Assembly (NCBI RefSeq): GCF_000174815.1
Contig: NZ_ACNN01000007.1
Span: 78,501-142,500 of the forward strand
Reading direction: 5' to 3'
Source: Porphyromonas endodontalis ATCC 35406
Lineage (GTDB): Bacteria; Bacteroidota; Bacteroidia; Bacteroidales; Porphyromonadaceae
DNA length: 64,000 nucleotides
The position numbers were made by a program, and so were the translations under genes. Position 1 is the first letter of the stretch, and each line of letters starts with the position of its first letter. Shown here one piece after another: positions 38,548 through 46,061 of this stretch. Under the pieces are notes generated by a model. It did no database searches. It saw only the letters and a list, made by a program, of their open reading frames with translations, and was not told the origin of the DNA.

Positions 38548-39434
38548 AGAGGTAGGAATTGTTGAGGTGGGAGGTGTGCTAGGTTTTTCCTCTCTAGAGC
38601 CTGGTAGAATAGGTCCAGCAGCCGAGCTAGATAGGCATCTTGGGGGAGACTCTTGAGGGCCTTGAGGGCCGGGGATTGCTCTGGGTGATGGAAGTCCCAA
38701 GCGGAGAGTAGGAGCCGTTCCTTACCACCAAAGTGTGAGAAAAGCTCGGGAGCTAGGGCTAGGGCCCGCAGCGAGAGGGCGATCACGGCTAAAGCAAAGT
38801 CGCTGGCGTGTAGATTAAAGTCGCTTGGGGAGCAGAGAGGATGTGTATAATCGGGATTGCCCTCCTCTCGTGGTAGCTCACCTTGCATAGAGGGCAGATA
38901 GATGCCATCGTAGTCGAGAAGCACGATGGAGCCATCGGGGCGAATACGCAGATTGTCGCTCTTGAGGTCGCCGTGTGCAAAGGGTTGGCTACGGAGCCAG
39001 TAGGCAAAATGCCCAAAGTCTTGGGATAGTTGTCGCAGTCGCTCGGGGTTGTGGAGGTAGTAATCGACCTCACGAACGAGGCTTTTCCCCTCCACCCAAG
39101 GTAGTAGCACTAGTGGATAGTACGTATGGCCAATCCGCAACTCCTCTTCGCATAATCGCATGGGGAGGAGGTAGGGGGAGGTAATACTATTGAGCTGTTG
39201 TGCGATGGCTCGGCAGCTGGGGATACGCCGCTCTTGTTCGGCTACGTAGCATTTGACGGCCCATTCTTCGCGTTCGTTCCCCTCGCTATGCGCCTTAAAT
39301 ACGACAGAGTAGCTCCCCCGGGAGTAGATGGGCTCCCCCTCATCATCAAGCGAGAGCGCAAGGCGCAGGCTTCGGAACGTACCACTCTCTGCGTGGCGCA
39401 ATGCCGAGGTATATTCTGAGATAGAGGGGAACAT
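38544..39434 (-). CDS. Protein-kinase-fold protein
   Basis: 296 residues, no signal or membrane span. Kinase-fold landmarks: the nucleotide loop GSYSVVFKA with a lysine in EEWAVKCYV, the catalytic loop HGDLKSDNL (in place of HRDxKxxN) and the metal motif DYDG (in place of DFG). It is smaller than typical Hanks kinases and lacks an obvious activation-loop signature; it may phosphorylate a protein or small molecule. It is followed without a gap by the LRR surface protein gene. The 22-bp repeats at 39479-39544 lie 45 bp upstream of its start. Confidence 0.8.
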   Translation of the reverse strand: MFPSISEYTSALRHAESGTFRSLRLALSLDDEGEPIYSRGSYSVVFKAHSEGNEREEWAVKCYVAEQERRIPSCRAIAQQLNSITSPYLLPMRLCEEELRIGHTYYPLVLLPWVEGKSLVREVDYYLHNPERLRQLSQDFGHFAYWLRSQPFAHGDLKSDNLRIRPDGSIVLLDYDGIYLPSMQGELPREEGNPDYTHPLCSPSDFNLHASDFALAVIALSLRALALAPELFSHFGGKERLLLSAWDFHHPEQSPALKALKSLPQDAYLARLLDLFYQALERKNLAHLPPQQFLPL

Positions 39435-39471
39435 CTTTGCCTTTTGTTTTTGGACTCCCTTGGGAGAAGAA

Positions 39472-39544
39472 AAAAGCTAATGAGCTTTTGCGAAATTACT
39501 AATTAGCTTTTCACAAATTCCTCATTAGCTTTTTCTACTAACGT
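39472..39544. repeat. Hairpin plus three imperfect 22-bp direct repeats
   Basis: AAAAGCT-AATG-AGCTTTT forms a perfect palindrome (39472-39489). From 39479 three 22-bp units follow head to tail (39479-39500, 39501-39522, 39523-39544), each starting AATGAGCTTTT, AATTAGCTTTT or CATTAGCTTTT. The unit length is two DNA turns, as in binding sites for a regulator. The array lies between marC and the kinase gene, upstream of the latter. Confidence 0.7.
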
Positions 39545-39561
39545 AATAAGTATTCTCCGTC

Positions 39562-40191
39562 TTAGGGCTGAGTGGTGTGCAGCATATCGATAACCTTCAT
39601 CAAGTTATCAATGAAGAATTTGATGGAGACGGCAAGTAGGATGACCCCGAAGAACTTACGAAGAACGAAGATCCCGCCCTTGCCGAGCCAGCGTTCGAGC
39701 GGATCTACAAACTTGAGCATCAAGAAAATGAGAGCCGAGACAGCCAGCACGGCTACAAATATATTGGAGTAAGCAACCCCCTGAGCTACCAAGGTGAGCA
39801 AAGCGGTAAAGGAGGCGGCTCCTGCAAACAAGGGGAATACGAGGGGTACGATGTTGGCATTCCCATTAGGCCCATCGTCTTTGAATACTTGTACACCAAA
39901 GAGCATCTCCACGGCCAGCACAAAGAGCACGATAGACCCTGCTACGGCAAAACTCTGTGTATCTACCCCAAAAATATTGAGCATAGGCTCCCCGATAAAG
40001 AGGAAAGCGAGCAACATTACCCACGACCAGAGCGTAACGGTGGAGGGGCTTATCTTCTGCCCCTTGTCTTTGAGGCTAAGCACAACAGGGATGGCTCCCA
40101 CTATGTCTACTGCAATAAAAAGAGTCATAAAGGCACGACCTGCCTCCCCAAAATTGAATGCCGATAAGTCGGCTAAGATTTTATCCCACAT
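39562..40191 (-). CDS. marC: MarC-family (UPF0056) membrane protein
   Basis: 209 residues with six hydrophobic spans. The family start FMTLFIAVDIVGAIPVVLSL and the segments SFAVAGSIVLFVLAVEMLFG and NIVPLVFPLFAGAASFTALL are characteristic. The physiological role of MarC proteins is unresolved despite the name. It is monocistronic; the next gene upstream (tgt) ends 125 bp away with no feature seen between. Confidence 0.88.
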   Translation of the reverse strand: MWDKILADLSAFNFGEAGRAFMTLFIAVDIVGAIPVVLSLKDKGQKISPSTVTLWSWVMLLAFLFIGEPMLNIFGVDTQSFAVAGSIVLFVLAVEMLFGVQVFKDDGPNGNANIVPLVFPLFAGAASFTALLTLVAQGVAYSNIFVAVLAVSALIFLMLKFVDPLERWLGKGGIFVLRKFFGVILLAVSIKFFIDNLMKVIDMLHTTQP

Positions 40192-40316
40192 ACTAATCTA
40201 CTATTTTATATTAAGCCCCACCATATATACTCTCTGGCGATCTCCCTACTTATCCCCAATTGGCGAAGCGAATTCCCAAAATCTGCTGTCCCCCTAGAGC
40301 GGAGGGGCTCTCTCTT

Positions 40317-41444
40317 CTAGAGCCTGCGAGTGAGCTCGGGTAAGATCCCGGCTTTCCACTCCGTGAATCGATCCTCTTCGAGAGCTTTGCGCGCCTCGCC
40401 CACGAGCCATAGATAGAAGGCTACATTGTGGAGCGATGCGAGGGTTAGCCCTGTTAGCTCCTCAGCCTTGAAGAGGTGGTGCAGGTAGGCAAGCGTGTAA
40501 CGCTCATCCATGGGGTGTGCCCCTCCGTGGTCGATCGGCTCGAAGCATTTGCGCCACTTGGCATTCTTTATATTGATGGTGCCATGCCGTGTAAAGAGCA
40601 TCCCGTTGCGCCCATTGCGTGTAGGCATAATGCAATCGAACATATCCACCCCGCGCTCAATTCCCTCCAAGAGATTGGCAGGAGTGCCTACGCCCATCAG
40701 ATAGCGAGGCTTGTCAAGAGGTAAAATGGAATTGGTGAGTTCGATCATCTCGTACATCTTCTCGGTCGGTTCGCCCACGGCAAGTCCTCCGATGGCATTC
40801 CCATCCGCCCCTAGAGCCGTAATGTTTTCGGCTGCTCTACGTCTAAGGTCGGGGTAAACGCATCCCTGTACGATGGGGAAAAGAGACTGTTGGTACCCAT
40901 AGAGTGGCTCAGTCTCGGCGAGTCGTTTACGGCAACGCTCCAGCCAACGCTCGGTAATGTCGAGCGACTGACGTGCGTACTCGTAGGGGGCATCCCCGGG
41001 GCAACACTCGTCAAAAGCCATGATAATATCCGCCCCGATGGTGCGCTCTATATCCATCACCCTCTCGGGGGAGAATAGGTGCTTGGAGCCGTCAATATGG
41101 GACGCAAATGTTACCCCTTCTTCTGTGATTTTGCGGCGGTGGGCTAGCGAAAACACTTGGAATCCTCCGCTATCCGTGAGGATCGGTTTTTGCCAAGTGC
41201 CGAACTTATGCAACCCGCCTGCGCTACGCAGTACCTCCAGCCCCGGGCGGAGGTAGAGGTGATAGGTATTGCCCAAGATAATCTGTGCGCCCGTTGTTTC
41301 CATCTGTTCCATGGTGAGGGCTTTGACAGCTCCTGCCGTACCTACCGGCATAAAAATAGGAGTCTCGATAACTCCGTGGTCGGTCGTAATCCTCCCCAAT
41401 CGAGCCGCACTCTTGGGATCGTTGCGTAGTACTTCGTATTTCAT
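40317..41444 (-). CDS. tgt: Queuine tRNA-ribosyltransferase Tgt
   Basis: 375 residues from 41444 (MKYEVLRNDP). Exchanges guanine-34 for a queuine precursor in GU(N)-anticodon tRNAs. Seen: FMPVGTAGAVKALT, LTDSGGFQVFSLA, the catalytic region DMFDCIMPTRNGRNGM and RYLMGVGTP. The usual zinc site CxCxxC before the conserved LHN histidine is absent: the corresponding stretch reads PIDHGGAHPMDERY. I recall the same loss in other Bacteroidales Tgt proteins, so it is probably a lineage trait. The start nearly abuts the -7 box. Confidence 0.94.
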   Translation of the reverse strand: MKYEVLRNDPKSAARLGRITTDHGVIETPIFMPVGTAGAVKALTMEQMETTGAQIILGNTYHLYLRPGLEVLRSAGGLHKFGTWQKPILTDSGGFQVFSLAHRRKITEEGVTFASHIDGSKHLFSPERVMDIERTIGADIIMAFDECCPGDAPYEYARQSLDITERWLERCRKRLAETEPLYGYQQSLFPIVQGCVYPDLRRRAAENITALGADGNAIGGLAVGEPTEKMYEMIELTNSILPLDKPRYLMGVGTPANLLEGIERGVDMFDCIMPTRNGRNGMLFTRHGTINIKNAKWRKCFEPIDHGGAHPMDERYTLAYLHHLFKAEELTGLTLASLHNVAFYLWLVGEARKALEEDRFTEWKAGILPELTRRL

Positions 41445-41450
41445 TCTGCC

Positions 41451-41459
41451 GCAAAAGTA
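41451..41459 (-). promoter_or_regulatory. -7 box of tgt, almost abutting the start codon
   Basis: The minus strand reads TACTTTTGC and ends six bases before the ATG at 41444, the same spacing as at mutY; the mRNA should be nearly leaderless. Confidence 0.6.
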
Positions 41460-41621
41460 CAAAAAGATAGGCACTCCTCTCTAGGGCGAGGCTTGTGTAT
41501 ACCGCCTTTTCGCCTACGAGTATGAGCGCTTTTTCTGTAGTATGGGGGAAGGTGTGGATAAACAAAACCCACTCCAGGGGCGGGCCCGAGGAGTGGGTGA
41601 TGCAAAGGGATCGGATGCCTT

Positions 41622-42908
41622 TTAGAGGGCAAAGGCCGCCTTGATACGGTCTACATAGTCGAGTCTCTCCCACGTGAAGAGTTCTACCTCTACCTCCTCT
41701 GCGGGGCGGTGGAAGTATTCAAAACGCTTGGTTACACGCTGGGGCATACGACCAAAGTGCCCATAAGCTGCAGTCTCCTGGTAGATGGGCTTGCGCAAGC
41801 CGAGGCGTTGCTCTATGGCATAGGGGCGAAGGTCGAAGATCTCCCCAATCTTGCGGGCAATCTCTCCGTCGCTCATAGCTACGTGGCTGGTACCCAGCGT
41901 CTCAACAAAAATGCTGATGGGTTGGGCTACCCCGATGGCGTAGGCAAGCTGCACCTTCATCTCATCGGCTACACCGGCAGCCACCATATTTTTGGCAATG
42001 TGTCGTGCAGCATAGGCGGCCGAGCGGTCTACTTTTGAGGGGTCTTTGCCCGAGAAGGCTCCCCCACCATGACTGCATTTACCACCATAGGTATCCACAA
42101 TAATCTTGCGACCGGTCACACCTGTATCACCCGAGGGTCCACCTATAACAAATTTGCCTGTGGGGTTTACAAAGAGTTTGTAGTCGCCTTTGAATAGGGC
42201 TTGAATCGAGGCATCGTAGCGAGCCACAAGGCGAGGAATCAGCAGCGAACGTACATCATCTTCGATTCGTTGGCGCATGGATCTATCCGCATCGTCTTGG
42301 CTTTGCCCCTTCTCCGGGGTGATGAACTCGTCGTGCTGAGTCGAAAGCACAATGGTATCAATACGCAAGGGACGGTGATCGTCGCTATACTCAATGGTGA
42401 TTTGGCTTTTGGCATCGGGGCGGAGGTAGGGCATCAATGAGGGTTCGTGCTTGCGGATGTGTGCCAGCTCGAGCAGCAGACTATGAGCCAAGTCAATGGC
42501 TAGAGGCATGTAGTTGGGGGTTTCGCGTGTTGCATACCCAAACATAAGTCCTTGGTCTCCTGCACCTTGTTCTTCGGGGGCTTCGCGCTCTACCCCTCGG
42601 TTGATGTCGGGGCTTTGGTCGTGTATTGCCGAGAGGATACCACAGCTATGGGCGTCAAATCCATAGGCAGCTTGGTTGTACCCAATACCTTCTACCACAC
42701 GGCGCACGGTGGCATCAATATCTACATATCCTTGGCTGCGCACTTCCCCTGCGAGTACCACTTGTCCACGAGTGGCAAGCACTTCGCAGGCAACTTTGGA
42801 CTGAGCATCGGCAGCAATAAGGCTATCTACTATGGCGTCGGCAATTTGGTCACAGACTTTGTCGGGGTGACCTTCCGATACGGATTCGGATGTAAAGAGG
42901 TAACTCAT
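41622..42908 (-). CDS. metK: S-adenosylmethionine synthetase
   Basis: 428 residues from 42908 (MSYLFTSESVSEGHPDKVCD). Makes SAM from methionine and ATP, which also supplies the radical SAM enzyme at 5921. Seen: GHPDK, GAGDQGLMFGYA, FVIGGPSGDTGVTGRK and the P-loop-like GGGAFSGKDPSKVDRSAAY. It has a length typical of the Bacteroidota form, with an insertion after the first domain. It is preceded by a ~420-nt leader with a strong -7 box, a candidate riboswitch and a terminator hairpin. Confidence 0.96.
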   Translation of the reverse strand: MSYLFTSESVSEGHPDKVCDQIADAIVDSLIAADAQSKVACEVLATRGQVVLAGEVRSQGYVDIDATVRRVVEGIGYNQAAYGFDAHSCGILSAIHDQSPDINRGVEREAPEEQGAGDQGLMFGYATRETPNYMPLAIDLAHSLLLELAHIRKHEPSLMPYLRPDAKSQITIEYSDDHRPLRIDTIVLSTQHDEFITPEKGQSQDDADRSMRQRIEDDVRSLLIPRLVARYDASIQALFKGDYKLFVNPTGKFVIGGPSGDTGVTGRKIIVDTYGGKCSHGGGAFSGKDPSKVDRSAAYAARHIAKNMVAAGVADEMKVQLAYAIGVAQPISIFVETLGTSHVAMSDGEIARKIGEIFDLRPYAIEQRLGLRKPIYQETAAYGHFGRMPQRVTKRFEYFHRPAEEVEVELFTWERLDYVDRIKAAFAL

Positions 42909-43055
42909 ACTTTCTTTTTTGATTAGTCTAATATTGATTGTTTCGCAAGGACAGACACCCGATTTTGTTGGAAAGGGGGCACGCAACGCTTTGCTTCCTC
43001 ACGGATTTTTGGTTGCACAAGGTAGAGGTTAGGCTCTCACTCGGGCAACAAAAAA

Positions 43056-43079
43056 CTCCCCACGTCTTACTGTGGAGAG
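43056..43079 (-). terminator. Intrinsic terminator inside the metK leader
   Basis: In minus-strand RNA CUCUCCAC pairs with GUGGGGAG (one G-U pair) around a short loop, followed by six U. It lies ~150 nt upstream of metK, so it can act as an attenuator or end a short upstream RNA. Confidence 0.7.
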
Positions 43080-43214
43080 TGAGAAGGGATATAATAAATT
43101 GCCCTCTCAGCATCGGTTTTACTTGGGAGTTGTCCAAAGATGCTGCTCAGTGTTGTCTATTTGTTCCCTCTTTTTGGGAAACCCCTAGTTCGCAATTTCT
43201 CTTTTTTTGAGAAA

Positions 43215-43335
43215 GAGGCGAAGAGCAGCGTAGCATAGCCTTTGTCACGCGAGGGGTGGAAAAGGTTTAGCATTTTTTCTTGTGGTTGCAAGCTCCGCAA
43301 ATCCGTCCACAGACCAACGTCTTTTCTGATGTCGT
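43215..43335 (-). promoter_or_regulatory. Candidate SAM riboswitch (S-box-like) in the metK leader
   Basis: Immediately after the predicted transcription start, the minus strand holds CGGAGCTTGCAACC, then a short gap and AATGCTAAACC. This resembles the S-box core, where GAAGCTTCaGCAACC is followed by GGTGCTAAaTCC, and GTGGACGG upstream resembles GAGGGAC. A convincing P1 helix was not found by eye. The position upstream of metK and the downstream terminator support the call. Confidence 0.45.
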
Positions 43336-43339
43336 CGAT

Positions 43340-43348
43340 GCAAAGTTA
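43340..43348 (-). promoter_or_regulatory. -7 box of the metK transcript
   Basis: The minus strand reads TAACTTTGC, a full -7 match, about 430 nt upstream of metK. Confidence 0.6.
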
Positions 43349-43380
43349 GTGACTAATCTCTTACCCTGCAATACCCATAA

Positions 43381-43587
43381 AAAGGGACACTTCCTGCACA
43401 TCCCAATAGGACTGAATGTGGCACAAAAAGAATCCAAAACATTTCCAAAGGGACTTCATTCAAAGACATCAATGACAAACAAATACGGAATATCAGGATG
43501 CTGCTAAACAACAGGTCTAGGAAAAGTTTGGACTTTAAATCTCCGAATGAAGTACTAGCATTACTTTTGTCACACCGTTGCACTTGA
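43381..43587 (+). pseudogene. IS30-family transposase, C-terminal remnant
   Basis: A frame open from 43381 to the stop at 43585-43587 encodes, from about 43438, SKGTSFKDINDKQIRNI followed by LLNNRSRKSLDFKSPNEVL and a short tail. This is the typical end of IS30-family transposases (pattern KGTxF...LNNRPRKxLxFKxPxEV). The N-terminal and catalytic DDE part is missing, so it is a dead fragment. It marks the left edge of the fimbrial island. Confidence 0.7.
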
Positions 43588-43677
43588 TACTGGAATCTGC
43601 AAGTTTGGACTTTAAATCCCCGAATGAAGTCTTAGCATTACTTTTGTCACACCGTTGCACTTGATACTGGAATCTGC
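43524..43677 (+). repeat. Tandem 77-bp copies of an IS30-like right end
   Basis: Units 43524-43600 and 43601-43677 are nearly identical. Each spans the last codons of the transposase (LDFKSPNEVLALLLSHRCT) and the flank ending in GATACTGGAATCTGC. A third copy lies inverted at 63920-63995. The DNA from 43678 to 43828 shows no gene. Confidence 0.85.
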
Positions 43678-43828
43678 ATCCTCCGTATAATTGGCGTTGA
43701 TGATGGTAATGGCAGATATTTTCCGTAATTTTGTACTCGGTAATCATAGTAATTATCGTCGGTAAATTTTAGTATTCGAGCAGTATAAAGATACAGCACT
43801 CTTGGTCAATTGACAGATTTATAAATAG

Positions 43829-43870
43829 TTACACCCCGTAAAGTTCACATTACACCCCATCAAGTTCACA
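43829..43870 (+). repeat. Two 21-bp tandem repeats upstream of the regulator gene
   Basis: TTACACCCCGTAAAGTTCACA (21 bp at 43829-43849) is followed directly by a copy with two or three changes (43850-43870), ending 10 bp before the start codon. The spacing of two helical turns suggests an operator, perhaps for the AraC-type protein encoded next. Confidence 0.75.
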
Positions 43871-43880
43871 TTAAATACTG

Positions 43881-45596
43881 ATGAAAAGAATTGCATCCAT
43901 CCTGTTTATCCTTACGCTTTCGATAGGGAGTGTACATGCCATTAGTCTTGCCGACTCCATACGTCAGGAAATGAGACACCTTGAGGGGCAAGATCTCTTG
44001 CAGGCGCACAGCAACCTTTGCCAGTTAGCAGCCACCCAAGACGATATGCAGTATGAGTTGCGCTGTATCCGCGAATTTCTTGCGGAGGCTCTGAAACAAA
44101 AGGACGCGAAAGCCGAAGGGATGGCACGTGTGAGACAGCTCTATTGCTACTACAATTACGACAACCTAGACAGCATCCTCTTCTATCTACCGGCGTCGCT
44201 CAAGTCTCTGAAGAAAAACAAGACCTGGGACTATTACTACAATGCGTGGAGCGTCTTGGTAGAGAGGTATATTTATGAGGAAAAACTACAGACCGCTTTG
44301 CTCGAGGCACGGAAGATGTATGCTGATGCACGCGCTGAGAATAGCAACTACGGACTGGGCGTTTCCTCATACGATATAGGCTGCATCTACCAAACGATGG
44401 GACGCTTTCGTGAGGCGGAAAAATCCTTAACGGAAAGCATTGCCGCTCTCTCTAAGGAAGAAGACATCTCGCAACTGCTCTCCGCTTACAATGCTTTAAG
44501 CGAAATCCTCGACGAATTGGGAGAGTACGACAGATTGCGAAGAATAGTCGAGGAATGGAAATCCGTCCTCGACAAATATCGGGAGGAGTCACTGCGCAAG
44601 GGGTATACCCAGTCGCTAAATGGGCGTTACCTCTACTGCACGCTGGCTGCCGCCGTTGCCGAGATAGAGACGGCAGATTATACAAAGGCTGGCGAACTAC
44701 TGAAGCAAGCAGAGATATACGCCGAGGGACGCAAAGCTGTTGCACAGTTCAAGCTCCTGCAAGTGCAGGCACGCTACTATGCGGCGATGAAACAATATGA
44801 CAAAGCAATAGCCTGCAACCATAAGAACATAGAAATCATTGCCGCCTCGGGCGACTCCGTGAGTCTACTCTCCGTACAGACCCAGCAGGCAGATTTCCTC
44901 TTAAAAGCCGGGCGGTATAAAGAGGCTGCCGAACTCTACCATGAGATCCTTCCCCACAAGGATAGAGTGCGCACCACGGAACTTGCCAATCAGCTTGACG
45001 AGCTGCAGACCATCTTCGAGGTAGATAAGCTCACGCTACGCAACGAAGTCATCACCACACGTTTCTACCTCTCTCTCGTTATCGGGCTGCTGCTGTTGCT
45101 TGCTTTTGTCCTATACATTATATATACGCGCAGGCTGCGTCGTAAGAACCGAGCTTTGTACGACTCTATCCTACAAGCCCAACGTACGCAAGACAAAGCG
45201 GAGGAGGCGGCGAGAACCACTCCCGAAGAACAACTCGACCATAAAAGCAAGCTCTACCGCCAATTGTGCGAACTGATGCAGACCGAAGAGCTCTACAAAG
45301 ACACGACCCTGAACCGAGATATTTTGGTCGAACGGCTCAGCACAAACTCCGTTTACCTCGCCGATGCCGTGCACAAATATGCCGACGGCGCCACCATCAA
45401 TGAGTTTATCAACAGCTACCGTCTGCGCCGTGCCGCCTCTCTACTGACAGAAAATCCCACCCTAAACATCAACGAGGTGGAATACCAATCGGGCTTCAAC
45501 TCTCGCTCCACCTTCAACCGTTGCTTCCGAGCTTGCTACGGCATGTCGCCCTCGGAATACAAGGTCATCTCCAAAGAAAAGAAGATAGGGAAGTAA
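43881..45596 (+). CDS. Membrane-bound TPR sensor/AraC-type regulator
   Basis: 571 residues: signal peptide or N-terminal anchor (MKRIASILFILTLSIGSVHA), periplasmic TPR-like region (~60-360), one membrane span near residue 395 (FYLSLVIGLLLLLAFVLYII), a basic cytoplasmic linker and a C-terminal AraC-type helix-turn-helix (INEFINSYRLRRAASLL ... FNSRSTFNRCFRACYGMSP). It can thus sense outside the inner membrane and bind DNA directly. It heads the fimbrial gene cluster, is separated from it by a terminator, and probably controls it and itself through the 21-bp repeats (inference). Confidence 0.85.
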   Translation: MKRIASILFILTLSIGSVHAISLADSIRQEMRHLEGQDLLQAHSNLCQLAATQDDMQYELRCIREFLAEALKQKDAKAEGMARVRQLYCYYNYDNLDSILFYLPASLKSLKKNKTWDYYYNAWSVLVERYIYEEKLQTALLEARKMYADARAENSNYGLGVSSYDIGCIYQTMGRFREAEKSLTESIAALSKEEDISQLLSAYNALSEILDELGEYDRLRRIVEEWKSVLDKYREESLRKGYTQSLNGRYLYCTLAAAVAEIETADYTKAGELLKQAEIYAEGRKAVAQFKLLQVQARYYAAMKQYDKAIACNHKNIEIIAASGDSVSLLSVQTQQADFLLKAGRYKEAAELYHEILPHKDRVRTTELANQLDELQTIFEVDKLTLRNEVITTRFYLSLVIGLLLLLAFVLYIIYTRRLRRKNRALYDSILQAQRTQDKAEEAARTTPEEQLDHKSKLYRQLCELMQTEELYKDTTLNRDILVERLSTNSVYLADAVHKYADGATINEFINSYRLRRAASLLTENPTLNINEVEYQSGFNSRSTFNRCFRACYGMSPSEYKVISKEKKIGK

Positions 45597-45661
45597 CCCT
45601 CAAAGGGGGAAAAAGAGCCGAGATGGCAACTTTTTCCTCATTTATACCTATCTGATTTAGA

Positions 45662-45689
45662 GTCTCTTGCAAATATGAGACGCTTTTTT
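45662..45689 (+). terminator. Terminator of the regulator gene
   Basis: GTCTC (45662-45666) pairs with GAGAC (45677-45681), followed by a run of six T. Confidence 0.6.
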
Positions 45690-45723
45690 CCAAATATGGC
45701 ACATCCCCAAAATCCCTCTTTTT

Positions 45724-45731
45724 TAATTTTG
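45724..45731 (+). promoter_or_regulatory. Probable -7 box of the fimbrial operon
   Basis: TAATTTTG, 26 bp upstream of the ATG at 45757. A good -33 element is not obvious. Confidence 0.5.
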
Positions 45732-45756
45732 TACCGTCATCAAAACGAAAAGAAGG

Positions 45757-46053
45757 ATGAAGACGGGAATGTATTGGGTATACATAACGGAGGATAGCGA
45801 GAGCGGAATAACCATTGGGTTCTCTACCGAGATGGATAAGACGTTCTTTGAGCTTTCCATGCGAGGAGCGACCCTTTCCTATCTCCGCTCCTTTTCCATT
45901 CCTTTCGATGCTCTAGCACACAAACACCTGCTTGAGGATCTCTCGCCAGTGACGATTAGGAGATTCATGCGAAGCCATCGGGAGGAGACAAAGCGACGTT
46001 GCGACAAACTCTTATCTACATCTAAATACCGAGAAGCGAATATTCTAAATTAA
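45757..46053 (+). CDS. Small protein with weak GIY-YIG-like start
   Basis: 98 residues, basic C-terminal half (TIRRFMRSHREETKRRCDKL). The beginning MYWVYITEDSESGITIGFST loosely resembles the two strands of a GIY-YIG nuclease (VYI ... YIG), but the tyrosine of the second motif is missing and activity is doubtful. It starts the run of co-oriented genes of the fimbrial cluster and is 8 bp from the OmpA-domain gene. Function unknown. Confidence 0.6.
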   Translation: MKTGMYWVYITEDSESGITIGFSTEMDKTFFELSMRGATLSYLRSFSIPFDALAHKHLLEDLSPVTIRRFMRSHREETKRRCDKLLSTSKYREANILN

Positions 46054-46061
46054 ATCAAGAT

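Noticed and set aside
43280..43507. 75-codon plus-strand ORF over the metK leader
   Set aside because: Overlaps the candidate riboswitch and the transposase remnant in another frame; no protein pattern.
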